Origin: Rhodocollybia butyracea
Taxonomy: Eukaryota; Basidiomycota; Agaricomycetes; Agaricales; Omphalotaceae
Assembly (NCBI GenBank): GCA_015501585.1
Contig: JADNRY010000144.1
Span: 62,001-126,000 of the forward strand
Direction: 5' to 3'
DNA: 64,000 bases
The notes beneath the pieces were generated by a model. The model did no database searches. It saw nothing but the letters and a program-made list of their open reading frames with translations, and was not told the DNA's origin. This document shows positions 1 through 11,822 of the stretch, one piece after another. The position numbers were made by a program, and so were the translations under genes. Position 1 is the stretch's first letter. Each line of letters opens with the position of its first letter.

Positions 1-950
1 ATGGTTACTTTGTCTTTGGAGAAAGTTTGCTGACGAAAAAAGCGGTCACAGATCTCGTGGCTCGGCGCTTCAAGGAAAGCTGCATAGGGCGGGGCAAATA
101 GTTCTCGACTCGTCGCTGGAGGGGTGTGAGATGGGGCATGGGAGGATTCAGCGGTTCCACCTCTTCCTCCTCGCCCTCTGCGGTTCCCTCCCTGCTGCCC
201 ACGTCCACGGCTTGGCTTTGGTGGAGGCGGGATCTGTGAGCGGAGGACCATCATCTCTGGACAGCCAACAGCCTCTGAGAGCGTCGACGCAAAGGTGTCG
301 ACGATGTCCGGTACCTTTGAGTAGAGGTAGCGACCACCGAGTGCATGGATGACTGGTAACCATCCGCTCGGATTATCCATGACTGTGGTGACAACATTAC
401 TATCCTGACCTTCAAGTAGGAAGGGTAAGTCGACGACTACTCGAGGGAATTGGCCAGAGTTTTTAACAAAGACTTTTTCGAGATTGTTGTAGAAGAGTAC
501 ATCCGTTGGGTCTGAGGTGTCAACCACGTCGAGGTTGGTCAAGTGGGGGTTTTCATCTCGACGGGCTGGTGTGCCTCGAGCGAGCTCTTCCTCCAGAGAT
601 GGGGCTCGTGCAGGCTGTGAGGGGGGACTCTTTGGCTGCAGAGTATCAGAGGTTGTCATGTCTCCCATGGGGTGGTCCTGGTCAATACGATGGTAGAAGT
701 TGACAGTGTGGTTGTGGTTCGGGCGTTGGATGCGAGCTTCCAGGCCAGGTTCGTCGTTGTCTGAGACAAGGTTGTTTGCCGTGGAGTTGTCTGCACCAGG
801 GGTAGGGGAATGGGCGTTACGGTTCTGTGGTGTACGACGGTGTGAAGGAGAGGACTTCTTTGGGGTCTTGTGGGCAGACTGGTTCTTTTGGGTTTTCGAT
901 TTCTTAAGCGCAGTATCTGCTTGCTCTGGTGACTCTGACTCCGATGTCAT
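1..950 (-). CDS. Retroelement ORF1/Gag-like protein, C-terminus beyond window
   Basis: An ATG at 948-950 on the minus strand opens a frame with no stop down to base 1, so at least 316 codons, and the gene runs off the window. The first ~60 residues are polar and rich in Ser, Lys and Pro. Around residues 140-220 there is a folded-looking stretch (FVKNSGQFPRVVVDLPFLL, then GWLPVIHALGGRYLYSKVP), followed by a basic Gly/Arg run (RGRGQQGGNRRGRGGRGG) resembling an RGG nucleic-acid-binding segment. A polar N-terminus, a compact middle and a basic Gly/Arg tail are common in ORF1/Gag proteins of fungal LINE and LTR elements; that assignment is inference, since no zinc knuckle or polymerase lies inside the window. 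GC content and codon use differ from the AT-richer DUF6589 gene next door. It could instead be a host RGG protein. Confidence 0.45.
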   Translation of the reverse strand, partial: MTSESESPEQADTALKKSKTQKNQSAHKTPKKSSPSHRRTPQNRNAHSPTPGADNSTANNLVSDNDEPGLEARIQRPNHNHTVNFYHRIDQDHPMGDMTTSDTLQPKSPPSQPARAPSLEEELARGTPARRDENPHLTNLDVVDTSDPTDVLFYNNLEKVFVKNSGQFPRVVVDLPFLLEGQDSNVVTTVMDNPSGWLPVIHALGGRYLYSKVPDIVDTFASTLSEAVGCPEMMVLRSQIPPPPKPSRGRGQQGGNRRGRGGRGGTAESSHAPSHTPPATSRELFAPPYAAFLEAPSHEICDRFFRQQTFSKDKVT

Positions 951-1569
951 CCTTTGTTATAGTTAGTGCTTTGTTTCAGTGAAGCAAAGTTGGCCACATA
1001 CCAAGAGGGGGCGTAGCAAGTCGAGGTCGGTTCGACGGCCCTTTCGTTTAGATTACGTGTCTGTCAATTCTTCTTCGAACGGGGAATCACTTCTATACGT
1101 TGGACTGACTGCATGTTTGCAGGGTTGTGCAGATAAATTGCCTGGTTAAGGGTTGGGCCCTTGGGGTTTGGGGACACGTTGGTGCTCGAGATTCGGTCTA
1201 CGGTTCAGGTATCATGGTTGGGAGGCTGCGTTGGGCAGCGTGAAATGTGTTTATTTCGCCATGGGAGTTAGAGACGATTATCAATGTGGCAGTGTTTAAC
1301 GATTTGACACGTGCATCATGCGGCGCATGGGCCGTAGAGGGAAGGTTTAGTTCCTTGTACTTCGTAGTTTACAGTTTAGTACATGTACCTCTTATTATTG
1401 GGGTACTAGCCGGTTTAGGGCTCTTCCTCGGGTTAGGAGGGTCCTGCTGGCTATCGCTTAAGCAGGGAGAGTCCACTATGAAGCCTCTCCGTCGACACTA
1501 TGCGACGGGGGGTTACGCCGAGTTAGAGCGCCCTCATTGATGGTAGTGGTACCGGATCAAGAGGCCCCC
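951..1569. other. Upstream region of the Gag-like gene, no gene seen
   Basis: About 620 bp between the minus-strand start at 950 and the MITE fragment at 1570. I see no convincing ORF, terminal repeat or RNA gene. It probably holds the promoter and 5' leader of the minus-strand element. The junction at 1569/1570 falls at a run of C (CCCCCC) and is where homology to the 54-kb MITE begins. Confidence 0.3.
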
Positions 1570-1872
1570 CTGTCAGTACATTTTTACTTCATACCATAGT
1601 ATGAAATTAGTGTAACAAGTAAAGTACAGGTTTTTAATAGCATTATACACTGTACAATCACTGTATGCAAGTAAATAATGGTAAATACTTGTGAATATAG
1701 CTGTAACTACTTGATTAGTGTGCGGATCCACAAGTACTTGTGAGACCTGCAAGTACTTGCAGATAATACTTGCGAGTCAGTGACCCGTTTCCCACGAGTC
1801 AGGCCTTTTAGGCCACAAGTACTTGCGCTCCGGATCCAAGTATACTTGGATCCAGACTTGTGGACATCTCTA
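1570..1872 (+). mobile_element. Right half of a hAT-type MITE (truncated copy)
   Basis: These ~303 bp match 54319-54630, the right half of the intact 661-bp MITE at 53970-54630, almost base for base, in the same orientation. The end ..GTGGACATCTCTA at 1872 is the right terminal inverted repeat. The left half and left TIR are missing: similarity stops at about 1570. The internal sequence has many short inverted motifs (AAGTACTTG, CGAGTC, GGATCC). No target duplication can be scored because one end is lost. The open frame of the downstream DUF6589 gene runs backward into this element, so the insertion has displaced that gene's original 5' end. Confidence 0.8.
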
Positions 1873-4515
1873 GAGCCATCAAGCTCTCCCGAAATCATTC
1901 CACAGACACCTCAGTCTTATTCTTTCATTCATTTTTTCAACTCACCTTCTATATCACGCATCAAAACATCAGTGTCAAAGACTCAAGTTGTATTGGATGA
2001 ACTACGCAAGGTTGAATTATCCCCGTTCGAGTTCATCACCACACTACTCGATCCTGCAAACAAGCAATTCACATCAAATCAGAATGCATTTTTCCGACAT
2101 GACTCTAAAACTATTCCCCAACTTCTAACATCTATCTTCGAGCATCCAGTGGGGAAGGATATCTTTATGAAATGGTTACCACAGGACTTTCTTCGTGATG
2201 TGTTCTGTGCACAGATGGAAGATGCCAAGGAGAAATTCCGTATGACAACACAGGACTTTGAGCTCAAGTTTGTACAATCCTATGATCTTTGTAGAGATGT
2301 ACGTCAATATGCCGAGGAAAACTTGAGTGATTGGATGTCGGTATTGAAGGCTGCTACTGGATGCTGTGATTCTGAGAAGAAGACGAGGGAAACGGAGTTG
2401 GTAAGGTCATATTTGCTGTTCCTGTGTAGTCAACTAAATGTTTATTTAGGGCCGACTTGTCATGACCTGTCAGGCAATGAACATATGCTCTCTGCAATGT
2501 TCTCAGCTGCAGTATCTCTTTGGTTTGTACACGTGGGTCACGGGAACTTCAAAACAGACAATCGAAGTCTTGGATGCAGCTGGTTTATCTGTCTTGTATC
2601 TGACTATCATCAAAACAATTGGAACTATGGCTGATGATAGCATTGCTCTTGCTTCCAAGTTGACGTACAAGCCTCATATACTTACATATGACAACATGGA
2701 TATTTCGTCTTCACAGCATGTCGAACAGAGGCCAGACGCTGTAAGCAAGGTACGATCTGGTTGTTTTTGCCTCATCTATGGGTGCCACGGTGTCAAGGAC
2801 CGCAGGCATATGTTGTTAGCACCCATTCTCGAGAATCTACGGAAGGTGATACCTTTAAAAGTCCGTGATATCTGTCCAACACGACCTCAATTTCTTGCCT
2901 ATCATCACCAAACTGTTATCAATATCATCCATGTGCTTGGCTGCAATTCAAAACAGTTCAAGTTTGTTATTTCCCATCCCGATATCCAGCACCTATCTTG
3001 TCGTCCACTTCCTGGTAATCTGAAAACAATATTTGCTGCTCTTCGTGCAACAACAATTGAAGAAAAGACTATCAACGGAAACCTTCTGAACCAGGAAAAT
3101 TTCTATATCAAGCAGATGGGGCGTGATCCATTAGATCCAGACTTGTCCTTATACGCCATTCCTTCTCTTAACGACCAATTGACCAACTCGCGCATACGTA
3201 GCTGTGTAATTTCTAGGACTGGAGATATCAACAGTTGGACACGTCGCGAGATCTTCACACTTGGCATTGCACCATTACATGCTTGTATGAATCTCGCATG
3301 GGGATTACGGGCCAAGCACTATGGTTCTGCTACTACTCCAGGCAGCCTTGTGTATTTCTTCAATCTCATGGAGAAGAAGTGTCTCGCGGGTGAGAAACCT
3401 GATTATCATGCATTAACATCTGCACTCCGGCAAATTCTTGATGGGATCTTGATTAGTTGCTGGAAGAAGGAATGTGGATATGCCTCTTTAGACAAGTTTG
3501 CAGATTCCCACCCTGGACCAGCCGAACTGAAGACAATCGAAATGACTATCCTCAATAAATACTGTACTGCCTTTCCTGAAACTCGTAACGAGGACTCACG
3601 GTCCATTCATCCACCTGCAACTACTGACAGCATTCCTCCGGTTCCAAGTCCTACACCTGCTTCATCTATGACTCACGATGATATATGCCATCAAAATTTA
3701 CGTTTATTGACACGAGACTTGCTTGTTCTAATTGAACTAATGACCGCAGTCTCTCAAGGTGACTTTGGCAGGATCGAGGACTTGCTTCCAGACCTCGCCG
3801 CAATGTTCCGTAGCATTGGTTCAAACAAGTACGCAGTTGAATGTATTGGACTGATGTATAACTTGAGATACATGTGGCCACCAGAATATGCGTACGTTCA
3901 TTTTATATGCTGCTTGTATAGATCCTGATTATTTATAGGGACATCATGCGGGATAATCACCTTGTCAAAGTATCTTCACTAGCCGCACATTTTATGGGTA
4001 TTGATATGAATATTGAGCACAATATTGGCTATGTAAAGGTATGTCACAGCTCTAGGCAGGTAATCAAATCTCACCAATTGTAGGACCTGTATGGTGCAAA
4101 GGGCATTTACGGGGTCTGGGATTTACTTGCAGATGTCTCTGCTGCAATTGTACCAGCTCAAGACTGCAAGAAGAAAGTTTGGAAAATGATGGATACATCT
4201 TATCAGAAGAGAGGTCATAGTGATGTCAACACCTCAGCTTTGGTATGGGATGTTGCTCAAGCCATTGACGATGAGAAGCTGTTAGATTATGATACCACTT
4301 GGAAGACCAACACCACACGGAAACATACCGTGGTCCTCGATTTGCAGGCCAATGGATATCAGAAACTTAGGGCAACTATTGGAAGTTTCAACAAGCGGAT
4401 GAAGGCTCAGTGGGATCCAGAAATTGAAACGGTTGGTGAGGAGCAAGATGATCCAATGCTCCCTACGATGGAATGGGCAGACCCTAATGAGCTAGATATC
4501 GACAGAGACAGATAG
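1873..4515 (+). CDS. DUF6589 family protein, four exons, 5'-truncated
   Basis: Exons 1873-2400, 2474-3891, 3939-4038 and 4084-4515, joined by GT..AG introns of 73, 47 and 45 nt, give one uninterrupted frame of about 825 codons. The product resembles the Agaricomycete family Pfam names DUF6589: an N-terminal VLDELRKVELSPFEFITTLL block, a middle block (TGTSKQTIEVLDAAGLS), then the most typical part LRLLTRDLLVLIELM..GDFGRIEDLLPDLAAMFR, ADIMRDNHLVKVSSLAAHF and IDMNIEHNIGYVKDLYGAKG. The function of this family is unknown. No ATG precedes codon ~100; the open frame enters the hAT fragment, where only a GTG could serve, so the natural start was probably lost. The stop lies 25 bp from the stop of the convergent helicase relic. 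The reading frame is otherwise clean, unlike its neighbours. Family assignment is from recall of conserved motifs. Confidence 0.75.
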
Positions 4516-4540
4516 ACTTGTATTAATGCATACATAGAAA

Positions 4541-6165
4541 TTAAGTTTTACGTTTACGCTTGTTAGTACAAACTTGAACGGGATATGCCATATCGAAGGC
4601 ATTAATTACTTGATAGATTCCCGATGCCCAAAGAACCGCAAAATCACCATCAACTTCTTCATCTAAAGCCGCTACAAGGTCCATGGGAGAGTGAAGGTAA
4701 ATCAGATGAATCTTGCACAACGTAGCAAGATCACAATCCATGATTATCATATACTCGGGGACAACACCAGATATTGGGTCACGCTCATGCTCTGCCCTGC
4801 GCCAACATAACAGTCGCTCCTTCAGTGGTGTCCTATGGCGAGGTATGCAGATCTTCACCCCGTCCTCTGTATCTTGTTCTTGGAGATTTGCTACAGGCTT
4901 GTCGAGTGCTTTGCGCTTCGTTGGTTTTGGTTTTGGTTCAGCAACAGCAACATAGATAGTACCTGGGAGATGTTCTTGAAGTCGGAATTGATTGTTGATG
5001 TGTGCAGAGCCATCGCAACAAAAGTCACGGTAATCAATGCATGAGAGAGAGCTATTCGAAAGATAGTTGGCTTTGTATTGTCGGATACATGGTGCAAGTA
5101 TGGCAGCAATTCCTGAACGTGGAACGTGCTCACGTTTATTCAAACCAAGCCTTAGAATAGTGCAAGGACGGTTGGGGTCACTGTGGAAAGGAGTGGTTGT
5201 GTCGTCGAATTCTTCAAGTTTGACGTCAAGAACCCAAGTTTCATACAGTGTAACGTGGAGGCCTCCACGTTGGTCTCGATCTCCCCGGCCCTTGCGCTGG
5301 TCACTTTCACTTTCATCAACAACACCTACATTCACAGTTATTCGTACATCGGAAAAATCAATGCCCTATAGTGTGGCTTAGGACTAGCATTCATATGTAG
5401 TATGTAGACAAAAAAAAACATACCACTGATTCACCAGATGTAGCACATAGGATGCGACAGGGTCCATCGAGCCATGTAAAATCATCATGCGCTATCTGCA
5501 AGTACTGCGGTGACATGGTACTGTAATAATGGCAAACAAATGAGTTGCTCGGCGGTTACAATGAGATGCTGAGCGGTCCCGATTTGCGAGGAATTAATGG
5601 CACCATTATAAATGTTTTTCTGTGCTGAAAAGTTAGTGAAGGGTCAATACTTGAGCGGTTCATACATACCTTCCAATACTCTTTATTTTGTGGCGTATCC
5701 TGATTTACAGCCACGGTATTTATGCCATACTTTGCAAGAAAAGAGGTTACCTGTATTTTATGCCATACTTTGCAAGAAAAGAGGTTACCTGTAGATGTAC
5801 AACACATCAGTATTATATGAGAACTTATCCAGTGTTGGATACACGCCTGCATAGCTTGTAGCCTCTTCAGAGGAGATATGGTAATGAATACTCGGGTTGA
5901 GTCCGACTTCTCAAGCAGCATCAGCAGCGCCATTATGTGCATCTTCCCGAAACCTGTTCCTGCAACCACCAAGGAATTTCCTCTCTTTGAAGCTAAAGCC
6001 GCTTGCAGCTGGAACTGCTTCGGAATTTCAGCACCATGAGAGGCATAGTACATTAATAGGCATAGCCCCAGTGCAAGAATTTGGTCAGATGTTGGTTCTG
6101 AGCCAGGCGGTGAGAGCGAGAGTATAAAGTTAAACGGAATGCGGAGCGTGGTGGGTTCATCGAGT
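4541..6165 (-). pseudogene. RecQ-like SF2 DNA helicase, internally deleted
   Basis: The N-terminal part (about 6165-5560) contains PKQFQLQAALASKRGNSLVV followed by a motif I AGTGFGKM, in which the usual Thr/Ser after Lys is Met, then ITISPLKRLQ (motif Ia region) and YGINTVAVNQDTP, as in fungal RecQ-like helicases. Motifs II-III are absent. The frame resumes near 5525 with HYYSTMSPQYLQ (motif IV side) and ILCATSGESVGIDF (motif V, with a probable intron between 5439 and 5366), then a degraded motif VI (DQRGGLHV where QRGGRxxR is usual). The last 264 codons (5335-4541) are an intact C-terminal domain with FCCDGSAHIN. Frameshifts, a 37-bp duplication and the missing DEAD/DEVH region mean it cannot be an active helicase. 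It converges on the DUF6589 gene. Confidence 0.7.
5719..5793 (-). repeat. 37/38-bp tandem duplication inside the helicase relic
   Basis: The unit starting TTTATGCCATACTTTGCAAG occurs at 5719-5755 and again at 5756-5793, differing by one inserted T. It duplicates the stretch coding LFSCKVWHK/TSFLAKYGIN and adds to the frame disruption of the helicase. Confidence 0.85.
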
Positions 6166-7549
6166 TGGTTGTATCAGACCAATAACATAGTATAATTGTT
6201 GTTTCAAACTTCATCCAGGAATTGAGAAAGTGTCAGTAGGTATATTGAAGATTTGGCCATAAAAAATGCGCTGTAGCTTGCACAACACGCCGAAAGTGTT
6301 GAAAGCGCAGAAAAGATGGAAGAAAACTAAAAGTCGACAGAATTGGCAGAACAGTTTTCAATACAATTTTATTTTCCCATCCGCTTTGCCCATATTGGGG
6401 TTAAGACTTATATAGATCAAAAAAAGTCTATGCCATGGTCCGAAGCCGGTTTCCAGGCCCCTCTAACAAGGTTTCTTGCTTAAGCTGTCAACCACTTAGA
6501 GGGGACTGCCTCAGGCCTACTATAATCTCATTAATTTCTCTTATCATTTTTACTTCCGAGTTATGTACTGTGAAGGTTTGGACGAGACTATTGATCGAGT
6601 CATAACATAACGGGTGTGATCAATCATGTTTTGGGTGGTCAGCAGTGGGACGTAAGTACTTGCTCCTGGATTTAATTTTTTCTTGTGTTTCTCATGTATG
6701 GTTTGCTAGTGGATTGGGGACTCGCCAACAATCAATTTGACGTGCACAAACATAATAAGAAGAGGTATTATATGGCAACCCGGACAGTGGCATCTTTGAA
6801 CCCATTAAGGAACTTCCAAAAATAGAGACCCTAGATCCCATTGGCAAGGCTAGGCAAAATGAGTGGGAGATCCTCTTGAAAGATTTTAAGAAGGACTTTA
6901 TGAAACTTCCAGAACCTCCTTCTCCTGCGCCTCCTACTCCTCCTACTCATCCCGGAAATCCTCCTCCTTCTAATGATGTTCTATTTCCTCCCCCTCCTGA
7001 TCCGATGGCCCTATCTCATATGAATAATCCAATGAACCTATCTCATGTTCTGAATCCTAATCATTGAGCGCATGTTTCTACTAGGCATAATGATATTTGT
7101 TGCTCCCTTTGACATAATGATGAGATCAGCAAGCCCTCCGGTCTTCTCCATCAAGTAACCAGACCATACTCCAAGACTGGTTAACCCGACAATTAAATCT
7201 CACAGCATAGGAAAGAAATAAGTATCCAATAAGATAGTGCACTAATGTAAACCCCCACAAACGTTTCTCTGACATTCGGGTGAGCAGTTATCTCTCGCTT
7301 TTACACCTCGCATGGCTCATCAGAGCTACATTATCGTCTGCGCTTTTTCAAACGCTCTTCACCACCCTCCTGGCAGCGCGGTAATTGGCTTGGTTTGTAC
7401 TGGTATGTGAAAGGCGCTAGAAAACAACCTAACAAATACAAGACCACGCCTAACCAGACTATCAATTTGTTTAAAGGGAACGAGGCTGGGTTGTAAAAGA
7501 TTCCCCAAAGAAAGTTAAGATATCAAATGTAAGATGATACACCAGCCAG
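6166..7549. other. Intergenic, low-confidence coding fragment only
   Basis: Mostly AT-rich sequence without recognisable genes. From about 6770 to 7067 (+) a frame reads GNPDSGIFEPIKELPKIE.. and ends in a Pro-rich stretch (PEPPSPAPPTPPTHPGNPPP, then PPPPDPMAL) with a stop at 7067. It resembles the low-complexity N-terminus of a transposon protein but matches nothing I can name. 7070-7549 shows no structure I can support. Confidence 0.25.
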
Positions 7550-9308
7550 TGTAGTGAAACAACTGAACTAGCGTAGTGCAACAAGGTCTAGTAAGTTCTA
7601 TGAACTGAACTAGCGTAGACTATTGTCTAAGTTGTGCACGTAGGTCCAACCAAAAACCCAAATGACCAAATAACTGTGTGTGTGTGTGTGTGTGTGTCCA
7701 ACGATAACCAAAACCAAAACCAATACAACACAAGTAGGACACTCCTGGGCAAACTCTGGCTCCAGCTAGTGTAACGCTGTAACGTCCCTGACCAAACTCT
7801 GGGTCAAGCTACGAAACTGTGAGTGAACTTAATCACTAGGAACTTGTACCACAATCTTAGTGGCTCGCTAATACTCGTTAAGAGCTAGCTAAGGAACCCT
7901 CACTCTGGAGCCGAATAATTCCTTACTAGAAGCCGTCCCCTCTAAGGAAGCAACTAGATTCACGCAAAAGATCTAACTCAATCTTAAGCAGGCACAAAAG
8001 CTGTTACAAAGCTTCTATTACACCAATCCAAACTTTATAAGATAGAATATAATATTAACTTCAAAGAGTAAGCTAGACTCCGTACACACCCTAAACAAAC
8101 GCCCAGTTACGGTGTTTGATTGACTCGGTACTTTAAACCAGGGGGAATTAAGAGGACTAGCAGACTCCGGCGGTGAAGAGACCTTCAACTTTGTCACAAC
8201 GGGTGGTTATGAGAGGTGGCAAGATAACTTGATTTATGAGATATATACATCATGCTTATATACTGGGTCTTTACTAGTTTAATACGAAAAGAGATGAAAC
8301 AGAGTCGGAGAGAAACAGAGTAAGATGGAAATTCGAGAAAGAGAGAAATTTAGCTAAGAAAGGAAACTCTAGCCTGGACATATTGTACATTTATCTAGAA
8401 AACTGTCCCAATTTAGGTACAGTCCCAATTTGGGTATCAAAGTAACAGAAATTAAAATGTGTTAACATATTCTGGTCCTCGCGGAATCTCGTACCACAAA
8501 TAACCATTCCTTCCATCGGATGTTTCATGACTCCACACAGGTACGTGTCCGCATGTTTATCCTTGAGGTTGTCTGGTAGGTTTGAGCAAGTCTAGCTCAA
8601 TCCCTTTAAGATAATAACATCTCCCAGCAATAGTTCACTTCGCTAGCTTTGAGTAGATACCAAGAACCCCAGAGATATGTGTGCTAGCACAATGCTCAGA
8701 CCTCGTGGATCATCACAGCTGTGGCTTGGCGATAGCCTATCCACCGTAAGATCATCAGGTTTATTGCAGTAGGACTTTCCTAGTCAATAGTCGGCCGATA
8801 ATCAAATACCAAATTCACCTAGTTTAACCATCTAGCAGCTGTGCTGCATCGCAACCCAACTAGTCATTGTAACATGTTAAGATCTTCCTTCCGGTCCGTA
8901 AGGCAATTGTAGATCTTATCCTCCGGCGTCCGTCTTTCCGCTAGCACAGTACGAGGATTGCATTCCCCTTCTGATGCCTTCCCTGGGTAACGCCGCCGCC
9001 AGTACTCATCCCACTTCAAGATATCCAAGTATGCGGATTTGTGTATGCATTGGGGTGGGTAGAACTAGACTGACCATCTAGTGTTGATGTCTCTGGGCAC
9101 CTCAAGTATCCTCGCTAGTTTAGTATCAGACTACACTTGTGGGTGTATTGTCATGACTAGGTAAGTATTATTGCTGAGATACTAAGCGTTAGCTACAGTT
9201 ATCACGTTCGGGCTCCGTATAACCCTCTTATTGTATGTGTAGCGCATATACATTGTCAAAATATATGGCTACAAGCCTAAGCGCAAAATCTGCGTATTAG
9301 CGGGTTCA
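7550..9308 (-). mobile_element. LTR-like dispersed repeat, copy A
   Basis: This ~1.76-kb block is the diverged reverse complement of 52057-53669. Shared landmarks include the AACCAAAACCAAAACCAATAC tract near 7707, GACCAAACTCTGGG near 7792, GTGAGTGAACTTAATCACTA near 7817, CTTACTAGAAGCCGTCCC near 7921 and GGGCTCCGTATAACCCTCTTA near 9210. Read in this orientation both copies start TGTAG and end ..TCA, roughly as LTRs do. There is no ORF inside. No 5-bp target duplication is visible, so it may be a solo LTR or a non-coding element. A (TG)n run sits inside it. Confidence 0.6.
7675..7697 (+). repeat. (TG)n microsatellite
   Basis: Eleven and a half uninterrupted TG dinucleotides inside the LTR-like repeat; the other copy of that repeat lacks it, so it expanded after the copies separated. 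Confidence 0.95.
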
Positions 9309-11822
9309 CCTACTCTGGGCATTTTCACCCCCATCTGTTTTCAGCTGGGATTCCGAATCCATGGGTGTTGAAGAAATACTTATGCACGTGACACTCTCAC
9401 GTCACTTTAAAAGTTTACACAGACAGTCTGACATTGACGACTTTTCAAGTCTTTTGAGGTCGATCCACTGAAACCAACCAAAACGGCTCTTGAAACTCCA
9501 GAAAGGACACGAGAAGTTCTTCATCCAAATTCAGAAACAATATGGGCTGACCTCTGTGTGATAAACGCAAATTCTACCACGATTCTCCACTGATCTTCAA
9601 GCTCGTATCTTGGTATGTACTATGACTATCTCAAATGCTGCCGAAACATACTAAAAAATCCTCAGTGCTTCAGCTTGCTACTTCTACACCGTTGTGTCTC
9701 GATCCAAACCCTCATCTCATTCAAATTGCAAATAGCGTTCTCTGAATCACCACACCTCGTGCACCACCATCTCTTATACGGAAAAGCTTCCACACTAAAT
9801 GTAGCTAGAGAAGGACGAAGCAGAAAAAGCATGGAAAGAAAAGGTCGTGTCATTCATCTAATTATAAACAGTGCGTCTCTTTTCCGATTCATTTGATATT
9901 GGCTTATATTTCATGACTGTAGATTCCGTTGGCTCAAGTGGGTACAGTGGATTTGCAAGAACAAGCAAAAACACACGGAAAACTAACGGCTCCTCCGCTG
10001 CCTCTTGTGCCTCATACTCTGGTTCCTCCGCCTCAGCCTGCTCCTATCCAATTTCCACTCTTCCCTCCAGCGACTACACAATACATTCAAGCTCAAGCGC
10101 TCATTTCCGATGTTGCGAGACAAAGAGTGCCTTTCAATAGACCAAGTGAATACTCCGAATAGTTCACGCGCCTTCTCTGCAACCTCATAGCTATAATCCA
10201 GATATCCAATGCCATGCGTGCTCCTACTCTCGCGCAACTAATCGCCTTGAGTAGCTCATATCTAGCCTCGGCCATCTGTTCCGCCGAATCACGTAGGCCA
10301 TGCTTCGCCCCATCCACCTCCGATACCTGTTGCCTGTCCGTCTTTGACGAGACCTCCTCCAGTACAACTGCCACCCCATCAACACCTTGTCCCGCAGGTA
10401 CACCAACCTGCACATTCCAGCCACCCGTACATCCTGCAAGCTTCCCTCAAGCTCCACAAACCAGTGTACAGCAGCTACCTCCCAGAGTCTGATCCACTCC
10501 AATGGTATCAAATGCCAGACTAGCCACTTGTTTGCCGATGTCTTCCTCGCTCACTCCAAGCCAGAACACAAATGGTGTAGCAGCCAACGGCCTTCCTACT
10601 GCCAACCCTGCCAATGCCCGCACCTCACAAACTCACCTCGACTTTGTCAGATGCATCCTGCTTCTGCAGAAGGCGCTATGGGCTCACTGGCACCACGGTT
10701 AATTGATAATACCCCCTCAAAGCCTTCTTGCCCCAGCATCTGGATATCAAACTCTCCAGTTTCGACCAATGCTTAAATTTAAAGCTTATATAATCGATAA
10801 TTGATAATCCTTCAACTCAGCCTCAAAACCTATCAACGCCTCATGTGAATCCGACAGGTGTCGGTGAGCCTCTGCAGTGTCCCGTCCATCCTGCATCCCA
10901 GCCAAACGCTCAAAATAGCGCCACAGCAAGCGATTCCCCAACAGCCACCCCAGCAACAGCAACGGGGTATACACCGCCCCAACCACCAAATGACCAACAA
11001 CAAATCCCAATCCCAATTCCTGTTGCAACAGCTTCAGTCCCAGTCGCAACAGCCTCAGCTCCATCCTCAGTTGCAATGGCCTCAGCCCCATAACTGCACA
11101 CCATTGGCCCGAACTATGGCGTGTACTACTAGTGGGTTAAGTATCATTTTAGGCGTTAAACGTTATGCGTTAGAGATTGGGGATTAGGCGCTAGGCATTT
11201 AGGCCTTAGAATTGCGTATCACTTTGGGGTGTATGCGGGAATATCAGAACAAATTCATTTTGTTTTGGGATAGATACAGACACGCAGATTGGGATATGAT
11301 GTATTGTGTATTGTGAAAGTGTAAAGCCTAAACATTGTTGTAGCAAGCATATCCCATCTAAGGTTTAGTAGGGTTGTTCGATACACAAATACACTTCAAG
11401 TTTTATCCACATTCTAATTCTTTTATTCTCAAGTTTAATCTTTTACAATATCTAACAATTCTGTGGGCAGTTTTCAAGGCAGTTTTCCTTTGGTTTTTCT
11501 GGTGCTGCAGTCACCAGTGTGGCTGTGTGCGTGTGGGGCCGGTTGTTCCCTTGAGGTGGGGGCCCCGCCTGGTGGCCTGGTGGCAGAGCCAAGTGCAAAT
11601 GAGCAGCAAATCTTATCTTGAATCTTTCTATCCATCTATCTATCTATCAAAAAATGTGAGACAAGTTGGAGACAAGTTGATTAGAGGACCCCCTATTCTC
11701 CCCCTATTACGCCCCCAGAACTCATAGAATACTATTTCGCATTTTTCAACATTTTTACAAATTTATGTGCTCTAGAACTTGCTACAAACCTAATCTACTA
11801 CTTTCTAGACCTTGAGACTTTA
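9309..11822. other. Decayed, low-complexity region
   Basis: Short overlapping open frames on both strands but no complete gene. A possible + strand exon at about 9922-10162 follows a plausible intron (GTGCGT..TGTAG) and reads Pro-rich sequence ending in DVARQRVPFNRPSEYSE. On the opposite strand 10413-10093 codes a helical, Ala/Glu-rich peptide (DSAEQMAEARYELLKAIS). At 10900-11090 there is Gln/Pro/Ala low complexity, and at 11630-11648 a short (ATCT)n tract. I cannot assign a function to any of these; they may be remnants of a transposon protein. Confidence 0.3.

Noticed and set aside
1780..1872. N-terminal residues MTRFPRVRPF as the true DUF6589 start
   Set aside because: The initiator codon is GTG and lies in MITE sequence that also occurs at 54 kb, so it is not the native start.
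4713..5381. Several plus-strand frames of 60-104 codons
   Set aside because: They are antisense to the helicase C-terminal domain, which has recognisable conserved motifs on the minus strand.
10786..11091. A Leu-rich minus-strand frame as a membrane protein
   Set aside because: It is the complement of a CAG/CCA-rich low-complexity tract; Leu richness follows from base composition.
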